Source: Zizania palustris (Eukaryota; Streptophyta; Magnoliopsida; Poales; Poaceae). From it: DNA of 64,000 nt. The stretch is from the NCBI GenBank assembly GCA_019279435.1, contig JAAALK010000079.1, forward strand, positions 111,196,185 to 111,260,184. The letters run 5' to 3'. This document shows, piece after piece, positions 20,801 to 29,060 of this stretch. Positions within the stretch are counted from its first letter, which is position 1. Each line of letters starts with the position of its first letter. Made by a program: the position numbers and the translations under genes. The notes beneath the pieces were generated by a model that ran no database searches, was not told the origin of the DNA, and worked only from the letters and a program-made list of their open reading frames with translations.

Positions 20801-21844
20801 CTAGACTTAGCAGAAACATTCAATAGCCTTCGGGCATGTGGGATCCGCCTTAACCCCGAAAAATGTATATTCGGAGCTAAGGCTGGAAAGTTGTTAGGGT
20901 ACTTAGTTTCAAGCAGGGGAATTGAAGCTAGCCCTACTCAGATAACTGCGCTGCAGAAGATGGCTCCTCCGGAGAATATAAAGCAAGTGCAAAAGCTGAC
21001 CGGACGTCTGGCCGCACTTAGCAGGTTTTTATCAAGGTCTGCGGAGAGGAGCTTGCCAATCTTTAAAGCTTTGAAAGGGTCCGAAGATTTTGCATGGACA
21101 CCGGAGTGTCAGAAAAGCTTCGAAGATATTAAAGATTATCTCAGCAATCTTGCCACACTTACGGTGCCTATTGCGGACGAAACCCTACTTCTGTATCTTG
21201 CAGCCACAGGCTCAGCAGTCAGCGCAGTCCTTGTCAGAGAAGCTGATATCAATGGGAAGTTGGTCCAAAATCCTGTCTATTTTGTATCCGAAGCATTGTC
21301 AGGAGCGAAGACAAGATACTCCGAACTTGAGAAGTTCGTTTATGCTCTGATAATGGCTTCGAGGAAGCTAAGACATTATTTTTTGGCTCACAATGTAATT
21401 GTACCAACTTCGTATCCTTTAGGAGATATGCTCCGAAGCAAAGATTCCACTGGAAGAATTGGAAAGTGGGCAGTAGAACTAGCACCCTTCGGCATATCTT
21501 TCCTGACAAGGACAGCTATCAAATCTCAAGTCCTAGCAGACTTCGTAGCAGAGTCGACTCCACCTGCGAAGTTGACTCCGGAGAAATCAGATGACGGAGT
21601 CTGGACTATTTACTCCGATGGGGCTTTCCAAGCATCCGGAGCAGGTATTGGGGCAGTATTAATTTCTCCGTCAGGTCAAAGAGCAATGTACTCCGCAAGA
21701 CTCAACTTTAAGTCTACCAATAATATAGCGGAGTACGAAGGAATTTTATTGGGACTCCGGAAAGCACGTGCTCTAGGGGCTACAAGAATAATTATAAAAA
21801 CAGATTCTCAGATAGTAGCAGGGCACGTAGATAAGAGTTTTTAA
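17894..21844 (+). CDS. G1 gag-protease-RT-RNase H-archaeal RNase H polyprotein
   Basis: The ATG at 17,894 lies 62 bp after the LTR and opens 1,316 codons. In order: a proline-rich N-terminus, gag core (about 150-320, ALRWFWSLKPGSI), a CCHC-like knuckle (about 410, CIHGENRSH...C), protease (IDGGSSADI, about 573), and reverse transcriptase (about 795-1,010). RT carries MCIDFTSLNKACP and catalytic YMDDIVIK near 953. Then follow a degenerate RNase H (about 1,080-1,210) and an archaeal-type RNase H starting YSDGAFQASG (about 1,240). The frame ends at TAA 21,842-21,844 inside the second RNase H. The related G1b has a glutamine codon there, so this is a CAA to TAA change. Integrase continues in ORF 21,872-23,290. 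Confidence 0.95.
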   Translation: MPPKRSAPRNPTRRSFRISGEIPFDTVEVGGSSTIPPPLTPQGASIPRGYETSPPTPSTLRPPGATLPPSIPIRTDHTSSQDPEGPSGGDEDSLGDMATQMANLQAEVARWRQEAANRLRPQATPAIPEVHEDDDLDYPEAPENASYDNESPLHPELQKVRFDPRFKTSKLCKYAGDEDPSEFARSYALAIEASGGDRETMAKCFPLALQGVALRWFWSLKPGSITTWLQLKKKFISNFQGTFVPPMSTGSLFQVKQLPGETLRQYFKRFAHTKSQIRGLSTSSVVDAAREGVSHKGLLDKLHRKSITTVSQLMSYFEEYSKSEEGWLRRTTATSTVLTEVKAEVKTPVQPQESVPEVQHDRRRGQKHPRSEVLNIAPPQKFTPRAPQSAGNKSSGWRPPRKTAGKGQTLFCCIHGENRSHATDTCKAILTLRGEYLERTSGRGSTDRSPAAAVRSEPVQAVARIENFDAARHPPVANVMPPPKQEEGQDRGKRVVLPISGGGTLGSMSKRQRREYVREVGHIGTSSSAAAMPEWSHVPISFSAEDAAGIKFPHADPLVITADIAGTEVRRVLIDGGSSADIIFVQAFDQLCISRKHLLPAARPLQGFAGPPLDALGQIGLEVTFGEGLLARTEEVIFDVVDAPYAYNVIFGRGMLNQFGAVAHHNYLCMKMPTQLGVLTIFGDQAMARRAEYGHGPPLDPRQVNNVQDNGEIFSASSEASKKSFPRPSPEGEIATKVIVKDGKEYTFQFGKDLPPEVATSLEKVVEENLDVFAWSDEDITGVDRDIIEHSLLVNPKARPVRQGLRKMSAERAALAKDEVEKLLKAGIIREVAHTEWLANPVFVRKKSSGKWRMCIDFTSLNKACPRDPYPMPRIDQLVDSTAGSELLSFLDAYSGYHQIWFKREDEIKTSFVTPSGVFCYVRMPFGLRNAGATFSRLVAKALGHQLGRNVEAYMDDIVIKSALKHQHSLDLAETFNSLRACGIRLNPEKCIFGAKAGKLLGYLVSSRGIEASPTQITALQKMAPPENIKQVQKLTGRLAALSRFLSRSAERSLPIFKALKGSEDFAWTPECQKSFEDIKDYLSNLATLTVPIADETLLLYLAATGSAVSAVLVREADINGKLVQNPVYFVSEALSGAKTRYSELEKFVYALIMASRKLRHYFLAHNVIVPTSYPLGDMLRSKDSTGRIGKWAVELAPFGISFLTRTAIKSQVLADFVAESTPPAKLTPEKSDDGVWTIYSDGAFQASGAGIGAVLISPSGQRAMYSARLNFKSTNNIAEYEGILLGLRKARALGATRIIIKTDSQIVAGHVDKSF

Positions 21845-21871
21845 GTCAGACATCCACAGCTTGCAAAGTAC

Positions 21872-23290
21872 TTGGAAGAAATTCGCAAGATCGAAGCACA
21901 TTTCAAGGGTATTTCCATTCGGAGTATACCAAGAGCTGAAAACGTGCAAGCGGACATTTTAGCGAAGGCTGCTGCCGGAGCTGTGGATGTGCCTGACGAA
22001 GCTTTCTATGAGGAGCTCAATATACCTTCGGTGCCACAAGTTGCTTCTGCAGAGATTCTCTGCATTCCTAGTGCAGATTGGAAAGATTCAATCATAGAAC
22101 TCTTGCAAGGAGGAACGAATTTGCCCGAAGAGCCCCAATTGTCAAGGTTAAAGCTCAGAGCAAGAAACTATCAGTTAATCAACGGTATATTATACAAGGC
22201 CGGAGTATGTTCCCCTCTACTCCGATGTATATCTCAAGCCGAAGGCCAAGAAATTCTTCGAGAAATTCACGAAGGCCTTTGTGGAAGTCATTTAGCCCCT
22301 AGAGCACTGGCAGGAAAAACACTTCGCCAGGGGCTTTATTGGCCCACAATAACAGCTGATGCGGAGAGCTTGGTCCGCACTTGCCAAGGATGTCAGTGGA
22401 TGGGTCGACGGAGTCATCGCCCACCAACAGCTCTTCAAGTCATTGCTCCAGTATGGCCTATGGCCAGATGGGGTATGGATCTAATTGGTCCCTTTCCGTT
22501 AGCAAAGGGAAATCTAAAGTTCGCAGTGGTAGCTATCGAATATTTTTCTAAGTGGGTGGAAGCAGAACCCTTAACAGCTATCACTTCGAATAATGTACAG
22601 AAATTCTTCTGGAAAAACATTATTTGCAGGTTCGGAGTGCCTAGATATCTCACAGTTGATAATGGAACACAGTTCGACGCAGAACCCTTCAGGAAGTTTT
22701 GCGAAGACTTAGGCATTCAACTATGTTTTGCTGCAGTGAGACATCCTCAGTCAAATGGAGCAGTTGAGCGAGCCAATGGAAATATCTTATCAGGGCTAAA
22801 TCGAAGAATAGTAGGATTATCAAAGGGACTGTGGACCGAAGAGCTTCCGAAGATTCTGTGGTCCATTCGGACTACGCAAACAAGGTCCACAGGTTTTACT
22901 CCGTTCAGACTACTATTCGGAGATGAAGCTATGACTCCAACGGAGCTCAAAGGAGGATCACTTCGCAGCACCGAACCAGACATAGAAGAAGAAAGACAAG
23001 CTTCGTTAGATTTGTCAGAAGAGACAAGACTTCGAGCTGTAGCTAATTTATCAAAGTATCATCAGCAGACGAAGACTTGGTATGACCCGAAGGTTAAGCT
23101 CAGCGAGTTAAGGCCGGGTCATCTTGTTCTACGAAGCATCATAGCACCAGGGAAGCTAGGCAATAAATGGGAAGGTCCATATCTAATCGTCCGCTCGGGG
23201 CGCCCTGGTTCATTTAAATTAGCTAATTTAGAAGGTGAAGAGTTAGCACATACTTGGCATGCGGAGCACCTAAAGCGATACTTCGCATAA
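21872..23290 (+). CDS. G1 RNase H tail and integrase
   Basis: This frame continues the polyprotein after the nonsense codon at 21,842 (start chosen by the track at a non-ATG codon; the frame is open from 21,845). It carries the last RNase H acidic residue (QADILAKAA), the integrase HHCC domain (H in IHEGL, H in SHLAP, then CQGCQWM), and the DDE core: D in WGMDLIGPF (about 200), D in TVDNGTQF (about 263), E in GAVERANGN (about 297). A C-terminal KWEGPYLIVRSG module follows. There is no chromodomain, as expected for Tat. Residues look complete, so only the upstream stop would separate integrase from the polyprotein. Confidence 0.93.
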   Translation: MEEIRKIEAHFKGISIRSIPRAENVQADILAKAAAGAVDVPDEAFYEELNIPSVPQVASAEILCIPSADWKDSIIELLQGGTNLPEEPQLSRLKLRARNYQLINGILYKAGVCSPLLRCISQAEGQEILREIHEGLCGSHLAPRALAGKTLRQGLYWPTITADAESLVRTCQGCQWMGRRSHRPPTALQVIAPVWPMARWGMDLIGPFPLAKGNLKFAVVAIEYFSKWVEAEPLTAITSNNVQKFFWKNIICRFGVPRYLTVDNGTQFDAEPFRKFCEDLGIQLCFAAVRHPQSNGAVERANGNILSGLNRRIVGLSKGLWTEELPKILWSIRTTQTRSTGFTPFRLLFGDEAMTPTELKGGSLRSTEPDIEEERQASLDLSEETRLRAVANLSKYHQQTKTWYDPKVKLSELRPGHLVLRSIIAPGKLGNKWEGPYLIVRSGRPGSFKLANLEGEELAHTWHAEHLKRYFA

Positions 23291-23473
23291 GGGCTCCTTG
23301 TAATTCGCTTGTAATCACCTCTAAATTAATAAAGCGTACATCCTGTACCGTGCCTTCCCCTTGACGCTCCTAGTCTCCCGAGCGGACGCGCTGGGACAGA
23401 AGTCGTTCGAGAGGGAAGTGTATTAAGCAGGGCTGTATTTCCGGACTTCGAACCCTTAAAGTCGAAGCCTCCG

Positions 23474-23975
23474 GTGTGGTGGCTGAAATCCATCCGGAGC
23501 CCAAGCTGATACCTTGTAGGCATCCGTAAAAGAGCCAATACCACATTCTACGGAGTCCAAGCTTCGGCTGGTAGACTTCCGTAAAAAGAGCCGAAGGTGG
23601 CCAAAATCTGCGGAGTCCAAGCTGCAGCTTGTCAGACTTCCGTAAAAAGAGCCGAAGGTGGCCAAATTCTGCGAAGTCCAAGCTCCGGCTGGTAGACTTC
23701 TGCAAAAAAGAGCCCAAGTGGCCAAATTCTGCGAAGTCCAAGCTCCGGCTGGTAGACTTCTGCAAGAAAGAGCCCAAGTGGCCAAATTCTGCGAAGTCCA
23801 AGCTCCGGCTGGTAGACTTCTGCAAGAAAGAGCCCAAGTGGCCAATTCCTGCGAAGTCCAAGCTCCGGCTGGTAGACTTCTGCAAAAATAGCCGAAGGTG
23901 GCTACAAATTCTGCGAAGTCCAAGCTCCGGCTGGTAGGCTTCTGCAAAAAAATAGCCGAAGGTGGCTAAAGTAAA
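23474..23975 (+). repeat. 60-bp tandem repeats in G1
   Basis: About eight units contain AAGTCCAAGCTCCGGCTGGT, then AGACTTCTGCAAAAAAGAGC and CCAAGTGGCCAAATTCTGCG. The inner four units are almost identical and the outer ones are diverged, which fits unequal exchange. Apparent ORFs on both strands through the block are artefacts of a period divisible by three. Confidence 0.95.
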
Positions 23976-24336
23976 ACAGCATTTAAGCCATGAGCTTCGA
24001 ATGTTTGTTCTTATAAGTCCAAAGTGACAAAATTTTTGAAGACACTAAAGTGTCATCGAAGTTATCTTAATTGATTTCTTCCATAAAGCAAACAAAGGTA
24101 CCAAGTTACCATTCTTCTGACTGCAAATAGTCGAAGATATTTCATAAGATTTCAAAAGATCTTTAAAAATGACAGAGGGGCTCCGAACCCCCACAAAATT
24201 GTACTCCAAAGTTTTTCTTTGCGCATAACCATCTTTGAATACAGTTCGAAGTTGCTTATACCCAAAGAGGGGCTAGTAAATATGGAGACAATTTTAAATC
24301 GGCATTCATTATTGAAACAAATGTGTTTACAGATTA
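23976..24336. other. Spacer between tandem repeats and antisense gene
   Basis: AT-rich sequence with no open frame of note. It should hold the 3' end and polyadenylation region of the antisense gene on the minus strand. Confidence 0.55.
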
Positions 24337-24338
24337 CA

Positions 24339-24818
24339 TTATGAAAAATTGGTATCTATACCAAGAAGGAATCGGAGACCTCTTCGGTCCCGAGAGCTAG
24401 GGGTGGAACGACTAGTTCCAACATCGGAAGTTCTAAGAACTTTACGTTTAACTCTCTTTCTCCCCTTCGAAGCTCTAAAATCCTTCTGTTCTTGTTGAAG
24501 TTCAGCCCAAGTTCGAAGCCGCTCGGGGCTTCTCTCCCAGCTTCTAAGATCTTCAGATCTTTTATTTTGGGCTTCACCTTCGTCTTCGGACCAATTAGTG
24601 TCTTCGGAAGACGAGGTGTTTGCGTCGATCTCTTTATCTTCCTCTTTAATATAAGACAGTACGTCTTTGATTACTTCGGGCGCAATAACGCCGGAGTCAT
24701 CTCGAGGAATAAGGAATCGAGGACGCTTATAACTCTTTAGAAGTTCGAACGTGTTCCACAGTGAGCGAAGTTCGCTGTTAAGCTCTAACACTTCGATATC
24801 TTCCATAAGAGGCAAAGC
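24339..24818 (-). CDS. G1 antisense gene, exon 5 (last)
   Basis: The exon starts after acceptor TTTTTAG (24,820-24,819) and reads ALPLMEDIEVLELNSELRSL. It ends at the stop 24,339-24,341. An acidic Ser/Asp/Glu section is followed by a Lys/Arg-rich stretch (GRKRVKRKVLRT), so the C-terminus is strongly basic. The same exon is recognisable in G1b (9,275-9,733). The function is unknown. Confidence 0.8.
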   Translation of the reverse strand, partial: ALPLMEDIEVLELNSELRSLWNTFELLKSYKRPRFLIPRDDSGVIAPEVIKDVLSYIKEEDKEIDANTSSSEDTNWSEDEGEAQNKRSEDLRSWERSPERLRTWAELQQEQKDFRASKGRKRVKRKVLRTSDVGTSRSTPSSRDRRGLRFLLGIDTNFS

Positions 24819-24905
24819 CTAAAAATATGACAAACAAGATTTTCATTGATAAATATTTACAAGCATCAGCTTTACATAATCAAAAAATCCTAAATAATCC
24901 TAAAC

Positions 24906-25733
24906 CTGCGGATTTGGAGGAGGCTGACTGCTCGAAGCTTGACTCCGAACTTGCTTTTGGCGTTGGCCTTCATCAATCCAAGCCTTGATCGCAGATCGAC
25001 CTTCGACTCTCCACGAAGTTTGGAAGGCTCGCCAAGCAGCAGCTACACCTTCGGAAGGTTTGAGAAGTCGGTCGTCGTCGAAGGTGATTGGACCTCTTCC
25101 TGCGTCCGGAGTTATTGATCGGCCCAAATCCTCGTAATAGCGAAGTAAACCAACAGCAGACACATGTCCGGAGAGTTCTCCGTATCTAATGCCCGCCGTC
25201 TTCATTTGCTTCGCTGCTCCTTGGATCCTCTTTAGCCGGCGCAGCAGAGTTACATTGTCATCTAAAGGTAGTGATCCAGTAGTACCGAAGTACTCCAAGA
25301 CACCTAACATTTGTTCGATGACCTCCGAAGCCACCTTCTCGGACTTAACCTTTTCTTCAATAAGCATATCCTTGGCTGAAGTTGTTTCAGCTAAAACTCC
25401 GGAGATTCTAGCGTTTTCCGTAGTCAAAGCATTCTTTTGAGTCCGGAGTTGGCCAACCTCTTCTTGTAGCCTTACAAGTGCGGAGTCCTTCGCAGCATCC
25501 TCCGTCCGCAATCTTTCAATCTCCGCTCGAAGCACAATTCTTTCTGCTTCGAGCTCTTTCTTTACAGCCTCCAAGCTTTGCCTAGCCCTTCGCTCTGCTA
25601 AAATTACATTGTCCATTTGAGCTACTCGACCTTCGGAGAAGTTAAAATTTCTTTGAAGAGTTTCGTTCTCTTCCCGAAGTTGAGCAATTTCGTTTTCATT
25701 TGACAAAGCTGCAGCGCGTGCTAAGACTGCTTG
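24906..25733 (-). CDS. G1 antisense gene, exon 4 (coiled coil)
   Basis: The acceptor TTTTTTAG (25,735-25,734) opens QAVLARAAALSNENEIAQL. A long heptad-rich segment follows (LREENETLQ, EAVKKELEAERIVLRAEIERL, shown in pieces), then a conserved globular tail with GIRYGELS and KAWIDEGQRQKQ. It ends at donor CAG|GTTTAG (24,906/24,905). Phase 0 on both sides joins cleanly to its neighbours. The long coiled coil suggests oligomerisation. Confidence 0.8.
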
Positions 25734-25811
25734 CTAAAAAAAAGGAGAGAAAAACTGGAATAAGAAATTATTCATATATAATTTATTATTTGGTTCGAAG
25801 ATGCTTTATAC

Positions 25812-26239
25812 CTGATAAGCTGCTCTTTCCACAGCAAGGTTAAGCTCCGAACCCCTCACCCTGCTTAAGCGGGCTACCAATTCAGTTTCCCCGACTTGGC
25901 GACTGGCTTCACCCAAAGGTTTAACCAAAGTCCCAAGCCCGGTTTTCTCCTCCAAAAAAGGAGTTATGAGAGGAAGCAGTTTTGAAGCTTTCTGGTCAGC
26001 CCTGCTTAGCGAAGGTCCGGAGGTCTCTTCCGAGGCCCTTGGAACTTCTGAAGATGGCCTCCCCTCAGTCGATTCACTTTCGTCTGTTGACTCAGATGAA
26101 GTCGATCCTTGAGCAGGGAGAGGCTCGATGTGTCTTTTTCCTCTTCCAGGCCCCGGTAGAGCAACTCCCGGTTGTGGCCCTGAAGTTGTCGAAGGTCTTT
26201 GAGTTGTATCTTCGAGAGATACTTCGACAACAGGAGGCT
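25812..26239 (-). CDS. G1 antisense gene, exon 3
   Basis: The acceptor TTTTTTCAG (26,241-26,240) is followed by EPPVVEVSLEDTTQ after joining one base from exon 2. The exon is Ser/Pro/Glu-rich and probably disordered, then becomes helical (SKLLPLITPFLEEKTG, LVARLSRVRGSELN). It ends at donor CAG|GTATAAAG (25,812/25,811). The intron to exon 4 is 78 bp. Confidence 0.78.
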
Positions 26240-26307
26240 CTGAAAAAACAAAAATATTACACATTGTATAATTTTGCAAAATTTGATAAGAATTAAGCAA
26301 AATTTAC

Positions 26308-27069
26308 CTTCGACATTCTCTGGAATATCGACTACCGGACTGATCGGAGGATCAAAAGTGTAGTCCTCATCCGAATCAGCCGTTAAATCTTGGACTACAG
26401 GAGCATCGTCCTGAAGAGTCCTCGTTACTTCTTCGAGAATCGAAGCCATAGTGACTTCGACTCCCCCTTCATCCACTAAAACTCCGGCCTGAGTTGTGTC
26501 TTCTTGAACTACCGAAGTCATTGGTTGATCAACATTATCTCCAGACTCCGGTATGTTCGCAGGCACTTCGGCTTCATTAATTACACCCATAGGGGCTTCG
26601 AATTGTTCTTCCTGAGTATCCGGAGCTCTTACTTCTTCGATGTTGGCTTGAGGCTCCGGAATACCTGCAGTATCTTCAATGTGAATACTTCGTTGAGCTG
26701 CGTCTTTATCAATTAATTTTACTAATAAAATACCTTCATCCTCTTTAGAACCTGAAAGTGAAGTTCTTGAGCTTGAGGGAGCAGGATCCGAAGGTGCGAG
26801 ATTTTTTGGCTTCCGAGCCACCTTCTTCACCAGAGTCTTTGCTGAACCTGAAGCTCCGGCTTCGGCTACTCTTTTCTTGGGACCTTTCTCCTGAGGCACC
26901 CAGTCTGTCAGAGGGGGTGGAGTCAACTCCAACATTCCCCATACTCTGTTAAAACGCTCCCAACTTCCGACTAATTTGATTCGCCATTCTTTTTCTGACG
27001 GAGTTGGAGCACCCAAAATCTTCTCCGAAGCCCTTACAATTTGCTCTATAGTAATAGGGGCTGAAGAAG
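26308..27069 (-). CDS. G1 antisense gene, exon 2
   Basis: The acceptor TTTTTTAG (27,071-27,070) opens SSAPITIEQIVRASEKILG after joining. It holds a Lys/Arg/Ser-rich nuclear-signal-like segment (PKKRVAEAG, KKVARKPK) and then a long acidic, low-complexity part. It ends at donor GAAG|GTAAAT (26,308/26,307). The intron to exon 3 is 68 bp. Confidence 0.78.
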
Positions 27070-27138
27070 CTAAAAAATAATTCAAGTTAATCTTTCTTCG
27101 AAGTAAATATGTACAATGCATGTTGGTTTCGAAGTTAC

Positions 27139-28083
27139 CTGCAGGGCTCGAAGTATAGTTTATCTTGCGAAGACCGCCTTCCGAGTCATCTTCGAAGGCG
27201 ATAGGCCAGTTGGCCATCAACGGAGGAATTTGAAGTCCGATGAACTCTTCGGCTAAGTCCCGCATGCTCAACCTTTTGCTGATTTTCTGAAGCAAGTTGA
27301 GGCGAGCTTCGAGTTGACCTTCGTCAGGTTGCACTAAGGCTTCCTTCCGGAACTGGATTTCCTTGAGGGGACCAGCCAGAGGACTACCCACTCCAACTTC
27401 AGCATAAAACCACCTCAGAACCCAATCGGTGTACCATCTAGCATTGATGGCCTTGGCAGGGAATTGCAGTGCATATTCATCACGAAGCCTAAAATTGATG
27501 CTTCCGAAGGAAACTACCACTTTCTCACCTCCGGAGCCTACGAAGGTCTTTGGCTGACAAGTCGCTCTATGCAGCGCAGCAAAGATTTCAGCCCTCCCCT
27601 CACAACCTTCGGCTCTCAGTGCCCACTCGAAGATAGCTAGTCTGGCTACAGCATTCGGAGATAGCTGGGGGAGGGTTACGTGAAACAAGTCAAGTACTTC
27701 GGCTAAAAAATCCACAGCCGGGAGGCCCAAGCCCGCTTCGAAAAAGCTTCGAACACTACAACTTCTCCGGGTCTCGGTGATGGAATTGATTCTTTGCCCG
27801 GCTTTCGAATCATAACCCCATTACTAATATTTCCCCCCGCTGTGATTACCAAAGACTCTTTCTTGCAGGTAGACCGCCCCAACTCAAAAGATTGATCCAA
27901 GTACTTGGTTGAGGGTGGGCACAGACCTTGGACATCGGGGATTTGGGGATTTTTTCCCTTTGCCGCCATGGAAGTTGTCGCCTGCATCGAAGGCGTCGCC
28001 GCCACTGTTGCCGCTGCCGCTGCCGCAGCCGCTTGTTGACGAGCCAAGGTCGAAGGAGGTGCAGAGCCTTTGGTCTTCACCAT
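27139..28083 (-). CDS. G1 antisense gene, exon 1 (putative gypsy-type transposon protein)
   Basis: The ATG at 28,083 starts MVKTKGSAPPSTLARQQ and an alanine run. The core (about 27,770-27,150) resembles the plant family called 'putative gypsy type transposon' (Transposase_28, from memory), with GLPAVDFLAEVLDLF, RLAIFEWALRAEGC and WYTDWVLRWFYAEVG. Despite the name no transposase activity is known. The frame changes near 27,742, in a run of five T on the coding strand (six would keep frame). The exon ends at donor CAG|GTAACT (27,139/27,138). All five exons sum to 3,443 bases, one short of a multiple of three, so this single missing base is the only visible lesion. Confidence 0.82.
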
Positions 28084-28222
28084 CGCAATCGCTGGATTGA
28101 TCTAAGAGAGTGGGAACTAGGGCTCAAGAACTCGAAAGCTAGGGCTCAAGAACTCAAAGGGCTCAGAAGGCTTTTGACTGAGAACAAGCGGTGAAAAGGT
28201 AATCGAGTAAGTTCTGGAATCC

Positions 28223-28233
28223 TTTATTTATAG
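28223..28233 (-). promoter_or_regulatory. TATA box of the G1 antisense gene
   Basis: CTATAAATAAA on the minus strand lies about 140 bp upstream of the ATG at 28,083. It indicates that the antisense gene has a promoter separate from the LTR. Confidence 0.65.
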
Positions 28234-28239
28234 CCTAAA

Positions 28240-28561
28240 CTTTCCGTTTGTTACCGTTTGGGCTCTGCCCTTTCGCATTCCCGCCTGTTATTTTCCTCCG
28301 AAAATAACGCCTCGAATAACTCCGTTAGAAACAGAAACTAACGGCTATATTTTCTAAGTCTAAAAAGACTCTCAAACTTCCTGAGTCAGTTCTAAGATAG
28401 TTCGAAAAGTAATTACCTTATGACTGATTTGAAGTTCATGTCTTCATGTATTTCGAAGATAAAACAAAAATCAATAACCCCTATGATTGGTTATCTTTTC
28501 TTTCCGTATACTGCTCTCCTAACGTTACAGGTCGAACGGAGAAGCGTATTCGAGGGGCTAC
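28240..28561. other. G1 region between antisense promoter and 3' LTR
   Basis: There is no gene. It holds the upstream region of the antisense promoter and, at its end, a short purine tract (GAGGGGCTAC) next to the 3' LTR that may prime plus-strand synthesis. Confidence 0.55.
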
Positions 28562-29055
28562 TGTTGGGGGAAAATATCTCATCTTCGGGGTTATTGCCAA
28601 AGCAGCATGAAGACAACCTACCAGTTCGAAGATTGTCCGAAGGCCATCTTCGAAGGTGCTTAGAGCCTGGTTCGAAGCCCGAAGGCAGGCATTGGTTCGA
28701 AGTATGTTTTCGAACCAAAGCCCTTCGGGATCTTTTCTGCCAGCTAAGATGGAAGACTTATTTTCTATTCTATTAGATTAGTCTTTTACCATTTAGCCCT
28801 ATTAAGGAAACCGAATAGTTTCCTTAATGTCGGTTGTAATAGAGGGGTAAATAGGTCTTTTCCTTAATGTTTGGGCCTATAAATACCCCCCATTTCACCC
28901 TGTAATAGGGACCGATTACAAGTGAATCAATATACACTTTCGAACTATTCTAAGCTATTATCCTTTCGGAGGCTTAGAACAGTTTGCTTCGCAAACACTT
29001 CGTTTGTTAGTTTCTTTTCTACAGAAACCTGTTAGCGTAATCTTTTACGCCAACA
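28562..29055 (+). repeat. G1 3' LTR
   Basis: This 494-bp copy of 17,337-17,831 has one substitution and one missing T seen by eye. It ends GCCAACA before the duplication AAAAC. Confidence 0.95.
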
Positions 29056-29060
29056 AAAAC
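29056..29060. repeat. Target site duplication of G1, right
   Basis: AAAAC matches 17,332-17,336. Confidence 0.93.

Larger units (their letters stand above)
17337..29055 (+). mobile_element. Tat-lineage Gypsy retrotransposon G1, nearly intact (11.7 kb)
   Basis: It has two LTRs of 495 and 494 bp, a primer site, gag-protease-RT-RNase H-archaeal RNase H, integrase, a tandem repeat block, a spliced antisense gene and a 5-bp target duplication. Dual RNase H plus an antisense ORF downstream of pol mark the Tat/Retand group. By eye the LTRs differ by one substitution (near 17,384 versus 28,609) and one T in a homopolymer, so the insertion is very recent. Lesions seen: TAA at 21,842 and one missing base in antisense exon 1. 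Confidence 0.95.

Noticed and set aside
21838..21850. Programmed frameshift or read-through at the G1 TTTTTAA site
   Set aside because: G1b has a glutamine codon at this point, so a simple CAA to TAA mutation explains it.
23629..23947. Repeat-bearing proteins or a CRISPR-like array at the 60-bp repeats
   Set aside because: Tandem units without variable spacers in a plant retrotransposon. The frames on both strands only reflect a period divisible by three.
27139..28083. DNA transposase in G1
   Set aside because: The family name 'putative gypsy-type transposon' is historical. The element is a retrotransposon, and I see no catalytic triad of a transposase.
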